In this document: positions 11,862 through 20,597 of the stretch, in pieces | Position numbering within the stretch: the stretch's first letter is position 1 | Layout of the letters: the number at the start of each line of letters is the position of its first letter | Assembly (NCBI RefSeq): GCF_001183985.1 | Contig: NZ_LFZW01000001.1 | Location: 400,206-464,205 of the forward strand | Source of the DNA: Peribacillus loiseleuriae | GTDB lineage: Bacteria > Bacillota > Bacilli > Bacillales > DSM-1321 | Direction: 5' to 3' | Length of the DNA stretch: 64,000 bases | The notes under the pieces: model-generated | The model's input: only the letters and a program-made list of their open reading frames with translations | Database searches by the model: none | Told to the model about the DNA's origin: nothing | Translations under genes and position numbers: made by a program

Positions 11862-13049
11862 ATGGATGTAAATCAATTAAAAGATTTATTTTATCAAAAA
11901 TATGGAAAAGAAGAGGAATTACGCGTGTACTTTGCTCCAGGTCGTGTAAATTTAATTGGGGAGCATACGGATTATAATGGAGGGTATGTTTTCCCGGCTG
12001 CGCTGACATTTGGAACTTGGGCTATGGTAAGTCCTCGCAATGATGGAATATACCATTTTCGCTCTGCCAATTTTGAGTTAGATGTGAGTTTCCATATCTC
12101 GGAAATCGCATATAAAACAGAAGATGACTGGGCGAACTATCCAAAGGGGGTTCTTAAGGAACTGCTTGAAATCGCCGGTCAAGCGAGTGTCAGTTGCTAT
12201 ACAGGGGCAAATGTACTGTTTTACGGGAATATTCCAAATGGAGCTGGGTTATCTTCTTCTGCTTCTATCGAACTTGTGACAGCGCTTTCCTTGAGTGAAC
12301 TTGCGGGAATGGAGATTCCAATGGTAGAGCTTGTAAAGCTTGGACAGCGTGCAGAAAATCGCTTTGTCGGTGTCAATTGCGGCATTATGGATCAGTTTGC
12401 TGTAGGGATGGGCAAAAGAAAGCATGCGATTAAGTTGAAGTGCGATACGCTTGAATATGAGTATGTTCCTGTGAGAATTGACGGCTACAAACTTGTCATC
12501 ATTAATACGAACAAGCGAAGAGGTCTAGCGGATTCAAAATATAATGAGCGCAGGAGTGAGTGTGAGGAAGGGTTGAAAATAATCCAACAAGAATTACTTC
12601 ATGTTCAGTCATTAGGAGATATTAGCATTGATGATTGGCAAAGCATTCAGCATCTTGTCAAAGATGAAGTCATTCGTCGTAGAGTAGAGCATGTAGTCAT
12701 GGAAAATGAGCGGGTTATTTCTGCGATGGAAGCTCTTGAGAAAAATGATCTAGATTTGTTTGGGAATTTAATGAAGAAATCCCATGAATCCTTACGTGAT
12801 TTATATGAAGTGACAGGAATCGAGTTAGATACTTTGTTTGAAGAGGCGGCTAAAGTCGAAGGCTGTATTGGCACAAGAATGACGGGGGCTGGTTTTGGAG
12901 GGTGTAATGTTAGTCTTGTGAAGAATGAGGCTGTCACATCATTTACAGAGATAGTAGCAAGTAATTATACAGCTAGAACAGGAATCAAGCCAACTTTCTA
13001 TATATGTGAAATTGGTGACGGTACAAAAGAAATCGTTGAGGAGGAATAG
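11862..13049 (+). CDS. galK: Galactokinase
   Basis: A 395-residue GHMP-family kinase that phosphorylates galactose to galactose-1-phosphate. Motif 1 is GRVNLIGEHTDYNGGYVFP (near residues 28-46), with the galactose-contacting E-H-T-D. The ATP loop is PNGAGLSSSASIELV near residue 125, and motif 3 is MTGAGFGGCNVSLV near residue 340. The catalytic Asp lies in CGIMDQFAVGMG. The ATG at 11862 has AGGAAGGAGG upstream. It follows galT by 77 nt and galE begins 3 nt after its stop. Confidence 0.97.
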   Translation: MDVNQLKDLFYQKYGKEEELRVYFAPGRVNLIGEHTDYNGGYVFPAALTFGTWAMVSPRNDGIYHFRSANFELDVSFHISEIAYKTEDDWANYPKGVLKELLEIAGQASVSCYTGANVLFYGNIPNGAGLSSSASIELVTALSLSELAGMEIPMVELVKLGQRAENRFVGVNCGIMDQFAVGMGKRKHAIKLKCDTLEYEYVPVRIDGYKLVIINTNKRRGLADSKYNERRSECEEGLKIIQQELLHVQSLGDISIDDWQSIQHLVKDEVIRRRVEHVVMENERVISAMEALEKNDLDLFGNLMKKSHESLRDLYEVTGIELDTLFEEAAKVEGCIGTRMTGAGFGGCNVSLVKNEAVTSFTEIVASNYTARTGIKPTFYICEIGDGTKEIVEEE

Positions 13050-13052
13050 GGG

Positions 13053-14045
13053 ATGGCGATTTTAGTAACTGGTGGAGCGGGTTATATTGGCAGTCACACA
13101 GTATTAGAGCTATTGAATCAAGGTGAAGAAGTGATTGTTATTGATAGCCTAAGAACTGGCCACGAACAATCCGTTGTAGGAGGCCAATTTTATCAAGGCG
13201 ATCTTCGTGATCGCAGTTTTCTAAGCCATGTTTTTGAAAGCCATGAAATTGAAGCTGTTATTCACTTTGCGGCAAGTTCGTTAGTTGGGGAGAGTGTCTC
13301 ACATCCATTAGATTATTATGAAAATAACTTAATTGCTTCTCATACACTTGTATCTACTATGCTTCGGCATGGTGTCAAGAAAATTGTGTTTTCATCTACT
13401 GCAGCTACTTATGGAGAACCAAAACAGATTCCGATCAAGGAAACCGATATGACTAATCCAACAAGTCCATACGGTGAAACCAAACTGGCAATGGAAAAAA
13501 TGTTCAGATGGTGTGATGGTGCGTACGGACTAAAGTCTATTTCTCTGCGCTATTTTAATGCGGCAGGTGCCCATCCGGACGGAAAGATTGGGGAAGACCA
13601 TCAACCTGAGAGCCATTTAATCCCGATTATCCTTCAAGTTGCTTTAGGAGAGCGGGAGTCAATCGGTATTTTTGGTGCTGACTACCCTACTGATGATGGA
13701 ACCTGTATCCGAGATTACATTCATGTGATGGATCTTGCGAATGCACACTGGCTCGCCCTTCAGCATTTACGCATAAGCGAGGCGAGTGAAGTATTTAATC
13801 TTGGAAACGGAAAGGGTTTTTCAGTAAAAGAAGTCATCGAGACAGCTCGGAACGTGACTGGACATCCAATCCCTGAGTTGGTAAGCCCAAGGCGTGCAGG
13901 TGATCCAGCTGTATTGATTGCATCCTCAAAGAAAGCACAGGCTATCTTAGGATGGAAGCCGAGGTTCAACGACTTGGAAACCATTATTGAAACCGCATGG
14001 AACTGGCATCAGGCCAATCCCAATGGTTACGAAGATAAAAAGTAG
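13053..14045 (+). CDS. galE: UDP-glucose 4-epimerase
   Basis: A 330-residue short-chain dehydrogenase/reductase family epimerase that interconverts UDP-galactose and UDP-glucose. The NAD-binding motif TGGAGYIGSHT is at residues 6-16. The catalytic pair is S124/Y148-type, visible as FSSTAATYGEP and SPYGETKLAMEK (YxxxK), and SLRYFNAAGAHPDG is the usual GalE substrate loop. The length is typical. The start at 13053 is 3 nt after the galK stop, with GAGGAATAGG overlapping the galK end as ribosome site. It completes the Leloir pathway. Confidence 0.96.
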   Translation: MAILVTGGAGYIGSHTVLELLNQGEEVIVIDSLRTGHEQSVVGGQFYQGDLRDRSFLSHVFESHEIEAVIHFAASSLVGESVSHPLDYYENNLIASHTLVSTMLRHGVKKIVFSSTAATYGEPKQIPIKETDMTNPTSPYGETKLAMEKMFRWCDGAYGLKSISLRYFNAAGAHPDGKIGEDHQPESHLIPIILQVALGERESIGIFGADYPTDDGTCIRDYIHVMDLANAHWLALQHLRISEASEVFNLGNGKGFSVKEVIETARNVTGHPIPELVSPRRAGDPAVLIASSKKAQAILGWKPRFNDLETIIETAWNWHQANPNGYEDKK

Positions 14046-14056
14046 GGGGGAGAAAT

Positions 14057-15148
14057 ATGGAAACGAAAATGGCAACACCGCTTGAGAAAGTGGAACATTT
14101 TATTAACGAGAAAAAGATTGACGGCGTGTTTTTCCGAAAACGAAGCAACTTTGCCTGGATCACTGGCGGGAAGGATAACCATATTGTCAATACAACAGAA
14201 AACGGTGTCGCAGATTTATTAATTTTTGCTGATGAAAAATACTGCATTACTTCAAAAATGGAATCAGCGCGAATTCATGACGAGGAGCTTTTAGGACTTG
14301 GCTATGAATTTATTACCCTAGAATGGTATGAAGATCAGGACGCCATTGTACAAGGACTAACTGAAGGGAAAAAAATCGCCAGCGATGTACCGAGCGGAGA
14401 CTTCCTAGATTTCGGATATGAGCTTACTAGCCTTCGATACACGCTTACTAGTGATGAGATTGATCGGTACCGTTGGCTTTCCAAACAGGCAGCGATGGCA
14501 GTTGAGTCAACATGCCGTGAAGTTCAACCAGGATGGACGGAGTTTGAGATTCAGGCTCATCTGGCAGAAAAAGTTATCAAAGAAGGGATTAATCCCCAAC
14601 TCATTCTGGTATCAACCGATGAACGAGTATTTAAATACCGCCACCCGATTCCAACAGAGAAAAAATTAGCTAATTATGCAATGATTGTTCTTTGTGCGGA
14701 AAAATGGGGGCTCGTCGCAAACGTTACTCGTTTCGTTCATTTTGGTGAACTGCCTGCAGAACTAAATGAAAACAAGCAAAAGCTAGTTCAGATTGATGTG
14801 GCGATGAATGCAGCTACAAGACCTGGAGCCGCTATCAAGGATGTACTAAAGACAGCGTTTGCTAAGTATGAGGAAGTAGGATATGGCGAAGACTGGCGCT
14901 TTCTGCATCAAGGCGGGCCAACGGGTTATGCGAGCCGAGAATTCCTTGCAACTCCAAATGCAGAAGGAACAGTTCTGGAAAATCAGGCATTTGCTTGGAA
15001 TCCTGCCATCCGTGGCATTAAATCCGAGGACACATTCCTTGTCGGCAAGGAAGAAAATGAGTACCTTACTTACACTGGGGAATGGGTATATTTAAGGGTA
15101 AATTACAATGGTGAAACGTATGTACGACCGGATATTCTGGTACGCTAA
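14057..15148 (+). CDS. M24-fold (creatinase/Xaa-Pro peptidase-like) protein with degenerate metal site
   Basis: A 363-residue protein with a creatinase-type N-terminal domain and a pita-bread M24 domain from about residue 140. The family block RHPIPTEKK is at residues 195-203. Of the five usual metal ligands, several appear changed: the canonical second Asp before TR is Asn222 (ANVTRF), the first Asp region reads VLCAEKWG, and the Glu of the EPG motif is Asn315 (AWNPAIRG). His284 (HQGG) and Glu324 (SEDTFLV) remain. It may thus not be a dinuclear peptidase. It is the last gene of the gal operon, 11 nt after galE with AGGGGGG upstream, and is followed by a terminator. Its link to galactose is unknown. 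Confidence 0.85.
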   Translation: METKMATPLEKVEHFINEKKIDGVFFRKRSNFAWITGGKDNHIVNTTENGVADLLIFADEKYCITSKMESARIHDEELLGLGYEFITLEWYEDQDAIVQGLTEGKKIASDVPSGDFLDFGYELTSLRYTLTSDEIDRYRWLSKQAAMAVESTCREVQPGWTEFEIQAHLAEKVIKEGINPQLILVSTDERVFKYRHPIPTEKKLANYAMIVLCAEKWGLVANVTRFVHFGELPAELNENKQKLVQIDVAMNAATRPGAAIKDVLKTAFAKYEEVGYGEDWRFLHQGGPTGYASREFLATPNAEGTVLENQAFAWNPAIRGIKSEDTFLVGKEENEYLTYTGEWVYLRVNYNGETYVRPDILVR

Positions 15149-15160
15149 ATCAAGAACATG

Positions 15161-15190
15161 AAAAACCGGCCATAGGTATGGCCGGCTTTT
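15161..15190. terminator. Bidirectional terminator between the gal operon and the ROK gene
   Basis: CCGGCCAT and ATGGCCGG (15166-15185) form a perfect 8-bp stem with a 4-nt loop. A-run and T-run flanks let it serve both convergent transcripts. Confidence 0.85.
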
Positions 15191-15248
15191 CATGTGTATC
15201 GTAGCCTGTTCAATTGGATGGCTTTATTTAATAAGAGAATATGAGATG

Positions 15249-16460
15249 TTAATTATTGCTAGGGGTTGCAAACAATTGAGAAAGGATTAATGCAATCGCA
15301 CCCATGACAGTGGCGTCCTCTCCAAACTTTGAGATGATGACCTCCGTCTGCTTCGCTGAATCGGTCAATGCACGCTGTTCAATCGTCTCCTTTACGCTTT
15401 CAAGAATAAATTCCTTGGCATTTGAAACCCCTCCGCTAATCACAATCCGTTTTGGATTTACGATATGAATTAAATTCGTAACTCCCACACCAAGATAACG
15501 TCCTGCTTTATTTAATACATTCTGGCTTAACAGGTCTCCAGCTAATGCAGCCTGATAAATGACTTCACCATCGATTTCGTTTTCCTTGTTTTTAAGGATA
15601 CTAGATTCTCCAAGTTTCAATTCTTTATTGAGTCTTTCAACAATTGCGGGACCGGAAGCGAATGTTTGTAAGCACCCATAATTGCCGCAAGTGCATTTCG
15701 GACCATTAAGATCAATGACCATATGGCCGATTTCTCCACTAATATAGTGTTCGCCCCTGAACACTTGTCCATTGATAATGATTCCAGCACCAATTCCTCT
15801 ACCGACATTAATACAGACAATACTATCATTACCATGACCATTTCCAAACCAAAGTTCCCCAAGGCTCATGGCCCTTGCATCATTTTCAACTTGAACCATC
15901 ATTTGAAATTCTTTTTCTAGGACATCTTTAACACGGATATTTTTTAATTTTAAGTTGGGAGCAAAGATGGAAACACCCTGATCAACATCAACAATCCCGT
16001 GCATCCCAATTCCGATCCCGATGATCTTGTCACGATCTATTTGTTCATTCTTTTGGATGGTATAGATAGACGTAATCATTAAATCAAGCAGACCTTCATT
16101 TGTTATGGAGTCTGGTATAGGGTGAATCTGTTTTTTTCGTATTCTGCCATTTATGTCGGTCAGTAAAATTTTGAGATGATGGGAACCTATATCGAGGCCT
16201 ATAACATGAAACATTTCACTGTTCAACGTTAGTAGTGTCGGTTTTCTGCCCCCACTTGAAACACCTAAGGAGGTTTCAATGATCATTTCTGTTTCAAGTA
16301 GCTCCTTTACAAGATTGCTAACGGTTGGAGGAGTAAGTTTTGTAGTTTTTGCAATATCGGCTCTCGAAATGGCCCCTTTTTTACGAATGGTATTCAAAAT
16401 AACGGATCTATTTAAAGACTTCATTAATTGGAAGCTGCCTGTTACAATATTGGGTTCCAT
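15249..16460 (-). CDS. ROK-family transcriptional repressor (NagC/XylR type)
   Basis: A 403-residue regulator with an N-terminal winged helix (residues 15-65, SRADIAKTTKLTPPTVSNLV) and a C-terminal ROK sugar-kinase-like domain. The domain carries GLDIGSHHLKILLTDING, the EVENDARAMSLGE-type phosphoryl/sugar loop, and the zinc-binding CTCGNYGCLQTFASG. The ATG at 16460 has AGGAGG about 9 nt upstream. It is convergent with galTKE, and its own upstream region carries a TTAATTAA palindrome like the one before galT. The most economical reading is an autoregulated, galactose-responsive repressor of the Leloir operon. Confidence 0.92.
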   Translation of the reverse strand: MEPNIVTGSFQLMKSLNRSVILNTIRKKGAISRADIAKTTKLTPPTVSNLVKELLETEMIIETSLGVSSGGRKPTLLTLNSEMFHVIGLDIGSHHLKILLTDINGRIRKKQIHPIPDSITNEGLLDLMITSIYTIQKNEQIDRDKIIGIGIGMHGIVDVDQGVSIFAPNLKLKNIRVKDVLEKEFQMMVQVENDARAMSLGELWFGNGHGNDSIVCINVGRGIGAGIIINGQVFRGEHYISGEIGHMVIDLNGPKCTCGNYGCLQTFASGPAIVERLNKELKLGESSILKNKENEIDGEVIYQAALAGDLLSQNVLNKAGRYLGVGVTNLIHIVNPKRIVISGGVSNAKEFILESVKETIEQRALTDSAKQTEVIISKFGEDATVMGAIALILSQLFATPSNN

Positions 16461-16486
16461 TTCCTTGCCTCCTGAATGGCATATAT

Positions 16487-16511
16487 AGTTAATTAAATAT
16501 AATTATAAACT
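16487..16511. promoter_or_regulatory. ROK autoregulatory operator candidate
   Basis: An imperfect palindrome with half-sites AGTTAATTAA and ATTATAAACT, 27 nt upstream of the ROK start codon. It resembles the galT operator at 10181-10202. Confidence 0.45.
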
Positions 16512-16887
16512 ATAATGTTATAAACGGCAAAAAGGTTTATTAAGCGAACGATATAGTTTTGCAATAGTTAGATCAAGAAGTGCAAAAAATGGTAGGTTTC
16601 AATTGATTCAAGTATCTTCCCATACGATGCTCATCGCGGTTTTCAGAAACGATCCATCCACGGTTCATAACAGCTTTAATCATGATAGATGTCTAAACAG
16701 CTTTTTGTCCTCTATCTGATGAAATGAACATATTCATAATATCTGCACAGATAAATGGTAAAAACAAAGTAAAAAACTTCGCCATCCTTCATAAGCCTAA
16801 ACCGAATAAGACAAGCAACATAGACTATCAAAAAGGGAGATATTTCGATAAGCAAAATCAATTTGTTTCTTATAAGCTATGCTCCAG
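16512..16887. other. Non-coding stretch between the ROK operator and repeat R1
   Basis: No convincing gene. Two short minus-strand runs, 16738-16697 and 16692-16582, could be decayed coding sequence (the second gives MIKAVMNRGWIVSENRDEHR in frame). They are separated by a stop and are too short to name. Confidence 0.3.
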
Positions 16888-17087
16888 CTTTTTGTATGAA
16901 GGACATGGGGACGGGCTTCGCAACTTACTACTATAACCAATCTACTTTGCAGATATACGGATTTTATCGAGAAAGCATCCGAAATTCCGGCTACGCACCG
17001 CCACCATTTTGATAAGGTGAGTGTAGCGTGCCATAGGATGGATCCTTCATAGTAAATGGTGGCGTTTTAACGTCATAGGAGTTTTGT
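16888..17087 (+). repeat. R1 dispersed repeat, copy 2
   Basis: The plus-strand partner of the copy at 2131-2330, sharing long identical blocks over about 200 bp. It contains the CGCCACCAT / ATGGTGGCG internal hairpin. With copy 1 it brackets the whole lactose/galactose block in inverted orientation and ends immediately before an orphan holin gene. Confidence 0.85.
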
Positions 17088-17105
17088 ATAATGGGAGGTG
17101 TAAAA

Positions 17106-17378
17106 ATGATTAACTGGAAAGTACGTTTTAAAAATCCAATCTTTATTTTTACTGTATTCATACCTGGCGTTTTAATTCTTGTACAAATGATTGCAGCATT
17201 TATTAACACATATATTCATCCTATTGGTTTTTCACTGACTGAAGATGCGATGAATGGATTGTTGGGGATTGTTAACTTTATTGCTCTTACGTTCTTTGGT
17301 ATAGGTAGTGTGATTGATCCAACTACGAAAGGATTAAAGGACAGCGAGAGAGCAAAACAATATGACCAACCTCAGTAA
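17106..17378 (+). CDS. Phage holin, phi-LC3 family
   Basis: A 90-residue small membrane protein. MINWKVRFKNPIFIF leads into a first hydrophobic segment, and a second lies around residues 50-70 (GLLGIVNFIALTFFGIGSVI), ending in DPTTKGLKDSERAKQYDQP. This architecture and the C-terminal TTKGxxDS motif are characteristic of phi-LC3-type holins. The ATG at 17106 has GGAGGTG 6 nt upstream. No endolysin or other phage gene is adjacent, so it is an orphan phage remnant or a recruited cell-wall gene next to repeat R1. Confidence 0.85.
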   Translation: MINWKVRFKNPIFIFTVFIPGVLILVQMIAAFINTYIHPIGFSLTEDAMNGLLGIVNFIALTFFGIGSVIDPTTKGLKDSERAKQYDQPQ

Positions 17379-17475
17379 TATGTTTTAATACTAGAAAAAT
17401 CACTCTAATTTAGTATGGGTGTAGTCCATAGTATTTTAGCAATAAGATAAGTGGCTACACTCTTATCAGATGTCT

Positions 17476-17542
17476 AGGCGTGCCAAACCTATCATGTGGT
17501 CGAGTTCTATCGATAACATGATAGGTTCGACACGCCTTTTTT
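17476..17542 (+). terminator. Strong terminator after the holin gene
   Basis: A long stem (AGGCGTG...CACGCCT with inner AACCTATCATGT / ACATGATAGGTT) followed by TTTTTT. It insulates the next operon. Confidence 0.8.
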
Positions 17543-17703
17543 ATTGTTTAGGAAAACCAATATACATAATTTAATATGTGGATATCTTAGTTGGTCTATC
17601 TGCATCCAGTACAAGCAGCCAATCACTCGAGAACAAAAACCTTTAGGTTGAACCAAGGTACTTGTGCTTTTATTTTTGGTTCCTATGTTGGATGTAAATG
17701 TTC

Positions 17704-17721
17704 TGTAAATTGAAATTTACA
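17704..17721. promoter_or_regulatory. Palindrome TGTAAATT-GA-AATTTACA
   Basis: Perfect 8-bp arms around a GA centre, about 100 nt upstream of the organophosphate-type operon. TTTACA-like half-sites recall PhoP or other regulators; the identity is not determined. Confidence 0.35.
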
Positions 17722-17750
17722 CAGTCTTATTGTGGGAATGATTTTTGCTT

Positions 17751-17799
17751 AATATTTGTTTTGTATATTCATAGTGTAATACAAAACAAAAACAAATAT
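17751..17799. promoter_or_regulatory. Inverted-repeat operator candidate of the phosphoester operon
   Basis: AATATTTGTTTTGTAT (17751-17766) faces ATACAAAACAAAAACAAATAT (17779-17799) across about 12 nt, just before the ribosome site of the binding-protein gene. It is a plausible target for the DeoR-family regulator encoded in the same operon. Confidence 0.45.
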
Positions 17800-17816
17800 C
17801 TTCTGGAGGGAAAACA

Positions 17817-18926
17817 ATGTCTTGGAATCGTAATTGGAAAAAAGGAATAATAGGTGCAATGGCTATATCAATGTTAGCGGCGTGTTCATCAAACGATACT
17901 TCTAAAGGTCCAAGTGCAGGAAAAGAAAGTAATTATAATGATTTGACATTGACTCAAATAGAAGAAAAAGCAAAAAAAGAGGGCGAAGTTAATTCAGTTG
18001 GGATGCCGGATACGTGGGCAAACTGGGGTGAAACTTGGAGCGATTTAGAAACAAAATATAAACTAAAACATTCAGATACAGATATGTCCAGTGCTGAGGA
18101 GTTAGCTAAATTTGCAGCAGAAAAAAAGGATGCGACAGCTGACATTGGTGATGTTGGAATTGCCTTTGGACCGATTGCAGAGGAACAAAACTTAACATTA
18201 TCTTATAAAACGTCTTATTGGGATGACATTCCAAAATGGGCCAAAGATGATAATGGAGACTGGGTTGTTGGCTATACAGGTACGATGGCCTTTATTTCAG
18301 ACAAGAATAATGTGAAAAGCGCCCCAAAATCATGGGACGATTTAAAGAATGGGAATTACAAAGTGAGTATTGGTGATGCGTTAACAGCAAACCAAGCACA
18401 ATTTGCTATATTAGCAGCTGCGTATGCTTTCGGTGGAGACGAAAAGAATATTCAACCTGGTATTGATTTCTTTGCGGAATTAGCAAAACAAGGTCGTTTA
18501 TCGGCAGGGGATCCAAGTGTTGCTAACCTAGAAAAAGGTGAAATTGATGTTGCTTTACTTTGGGATTTTAATGCATTAGGCTATCGCCAACAAATTGATG
18601 CAAAGCGTTTCGACATAACGATTCCGGAAGAGGCATCTGTAACATCTGGCTATGCAACGGTTATTAACAAATATTCGAAGAACCCGCATGCTGCTATGTT
18701 AGCTCGTGAATACATTCTTTCGGATGCAGGGCAAGAAAATTTAGCAAAAGGGTATGCACGCCCAATTCGCGAAAATGTGAAGTTACCAGAAGAAGTTAAA
18801 TCCCTGCTATTACCAGAAAATATGTATAAAAATGCACAGCCTGTTGGCGATCAAAAAGCTTGGGAAGATACAACGAAAAAGATTCCTCAAATGTGGCAAG
18901 AGCAGGTGTTAATCCATGTCAAATAA
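17817..18926 (+). CDS. ABC transporter substrate-binding lipoprotein (family 1/PotD-PhnS-like)
   Basis: A 369-residue solute-binding protein with signal MSWNRNWKKGIIGAMAISMLAACSS, whose lipobox cysteine is at about residue 23. The mature part resembles binding proteins for iron, thiamine, polyamines or 2-aminoethylphosphonate (NSVGMPDTWANWGETW, VGYTGTMAFISDKNNVKSAPKSWDDLKNG, SGYATVINKYSKNPHAAMLAREYIL). The ATG at 17817 follows GGAGGG. The next gene, a phosphatase-fold enzyme, starts 11 nt before its stop. It is the first gene of a seven-gene operon. The ligand is unknown; the context suggests a phosphorylated organic compound. Confidence 0.9.
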   Translation: MSWNRNWKKGIIGAMAISMLAACSSNDTSKGPSAGKESNYNDLTLTQIEEKAKKEGEVNSVGMPDTWANWGETWSDLETKYKLKHSDTDMSSAEELAKFAAEKKDATADIGDVGIAFGPIAEEQNLTLSYKTSYWDDIPKWAKDDNGDWVVGYTGTMAFISDKNNVKSAPKSWDDLKNGNYKVSIGDALTANQAQFAILAAAYAFGGDEKNIQPGIDFFAELAKQGRLSAGDPSVANLEKGEIDVALLWDFNALGYRQQIDAKRFDITIPEEASVTSGYATVINKYSKNPHAAMLAREYILSDAGQENLAKGYARPIRENVKLPEEVKSLLLPENMYKNAQPVGDQKAWEDTTKKIPQMWQEQVLIHVK

Positions 18927-19740
18927 TCGTTTAATTATGATCGTAGTAGACGCGCTTCGTTTTGAGACGGCGTGTTCGCATATGGGATTTATGCAACATC
19001 TTGTTGAACAAGGGAAGGTCGCACGTTATGAAGTGAAGTCGGAAGTACCTTCACTATCTAGGCCGCTTTATGAAACCATTTTGACTGGAACACCCCCTTT
19101 AGTCCATGGAATCGTCGGTAATGGAGTCGTTCGATTATCGACGCAAGAAAGTCTGTTTCATCTAGCTAGACGCAGTGGGAAGACAACCGCTGCTGCGGCT
19201 TATTATTGGGTGAGTGAACTGTATAATCATGCGCCGTTTCGTCATGGTGTCGATCGAATTCAATTGGCCAAAGATGCACCGATTGAAAATGGGCTGTTTT
19301 ATTTTGAAGATCATTATCCAGATAGTCATTTATTCGCTGAAGCACAGTGGCTTGTTTCTGAAAAGAACCCAGATTTTCTCTATATTCACCCGATGAATGT
19401 AGATGATGATGGCCATAAATTTACAGCTAACTCTGTGCAATATCGAAATCGTGTTTTAGCTACAGATGCCCTATTGGCTCTTACCTTGCCAAAATGGATG
19501 GATCTCGGTTATGACATCATCGTAACAGCTGACCATGGGATGACAGTTGATGGGAATCACGGTGGGAATACAACAAATGATCGCCATGTTCCATTATTTA
19601 TTGCTTCTAAAAAAGTAAAGCCGATTGTTCAAAATCAGATTGTTTCACAGCTGCAAATGGCTCCACTTGCTTGTCATTTGCTCGGAATCCATCCATCAGA
19701 AGCGATGGTCCCTCTACTCATACCTGGCCTAGTCGACTAA
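18916..19740 (+). CDS. Cytoplasmic alkaline-phosphatase-superfamily phosphohydrolase
   Basis: A 274-residue enzyme of the nucleotide-pyrophosphatase/phosphodiesterase-like branch of the alkaline phosphatase superfamily. Metal and catalytic positions are visible: Asp12 (IVVDALRFE), nucleophile Ser48 in PSLSRPLYETILTGTPPLVHG, DDDGH in the HPMNVDDDGHKF block, VTADHGM and GNHGG. No signal peptide is present, so it acts inside the cell, unlike most phosphatases of this fold. It sits between the binding protein and permeases of an ABC importer with 11-nt overlap. This indicates that it hydrolyses the imported substrate. Phosphonoacetate-hydrolase-like activity is an alternative. Confidence 0.85.
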   Translation: MSNNRLIMIVVDALRFETACSHMGFMQHLVEQGKVARYEVKSEVPSLSRPLYETILTGTPPLVHGIVGNGVVRLSTQESLFHLARRSGKTTAAAAYYWVSELYNHAPFRHGVDRIQLAKDAPIENGLFYFEDHYPDSHLFAEAQWLVSEKNPDFLYIHPMNVDDDGHKFTANSVQYRNRVLATDALLALTLPKWMDLGYDIIVTADHGMTVDGNHGGNTTNDRHVPLFIASKKVKPIVQNQIVSQLQMAPLACHLLGIHPSEAMVPLLIPGLVD

Positions 19741-19754
19741 GGAAGGGAGACATC

Positions 19755-20597
19755 ATGAACATGTCTGGAAAAAAAGGAGTATTGCTCATATTAGTACCAT
19801 TCGCTTTGTTGATGACGTTCTTTTTTCTCGTACCGCTTACTTCTATGTTAATTAGTAGTTTTTCAAATAGTGATGGATTTACGTTCGAACATTATCAAGA
19901 AGCGTTATCTAGTTCTTATATTCTACAAGGGTTTAAAAACAGTTTAGCTTTGTCTGTCGTGTCAGCGTTCATCGCGTTAGTCGTTTCGTTGTTAGGCGTA
20001 TACGCGATGACGAATTTTTCCGAACCAGTACGGGAAAGGATATTAATTTTATCTAATTTAACATCTAATTTTTCAGGTGTACCGCTTGCGTTTGCATTTA
20101 TTGTTTTGCTGGGAAATAGTGGTTTATTTACATTGGCGCTTGATTCATTTGGCTGGGATTTATCTTTTTCTCTTTATAGCTGGTCAGGGCTATTGCTCAT
20201 CTATATTTACTTTCAACTCCCGCTTTCGATCATGCTTCTCTATCCAATTTATTATGGAATTCAGCAACAATGGAAAGATGCCGCTGCGTTATTAGGTGCT
20301 TCACCGCTCATGTTTTGGAGAAAAATCGGCCTGCCCATTATACTTCCTGGTATTGCAGGGACATTCACGATTTTGTTCGCCAACGCGATGGGTGCGTATG
20401 CCTCTGCATATGCTTTAACAGGAAGTAATTATAATTTAGCAGCCATTCGTATTGGATCGCTTATTTCAGGGGATATCTTTGCGCAACCAGAATTAGCGAG
20501 TGCCATCGCCGTCTTACTTGGTGTAATTATGATTATCGGGATGTTACTGAGTGAATGGCTTATCAAGAAAACGAGAAAGGATTTGTTGAAACGATGA
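19755..20597 (+). CDS. ABC transporter permease
   Basis: A 280-residue permease of the PotB/PhnU type with about six membrane helices. The first is GVLLILVPFALLMTFFFLVPL, and the EAA-type loop is DAAALLGASPLMFWRKIGLPIILPG. The ATG at 19755 follows GGAAGGGAGA by about 4-8 nt; upstream in-frame codons lie inside the preceding gene. It overlaps the second permease by 4 nt. It belongs to the phosphoester-type import operon. Confidence 0.92.
   Translation: MNMSGKKGVLLILVPFALLMTFFFLVPLTSMLISSFSNSDGFTFEHYQEALSSSYILQGFKNSLALSVVSAFIALVVSLLGVYAMTNFSEPVRERILILSNLTSNFSGVPLAFAFIVLLGNSGLFTLALDSFGWDLSFSLYSWSGLLLIYIYFQLPLSIMLLYPIYYGIQQQWKDAAALLGASPLMFWRKIGLPIILPGIAGTFTILFANAMGAYASAYALTGSNYNLAAIRIGSLISGDIFAQPELASAIAVLLGVIMIIGMLLSEWLIKKTRKDLLKR

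Noticed and set aside
16724..16936. 70-codon plus-strand open frame
   Set aside because: It runs into repeat R1, has no Shine-Dalgarno site and gives no recognisable protein.
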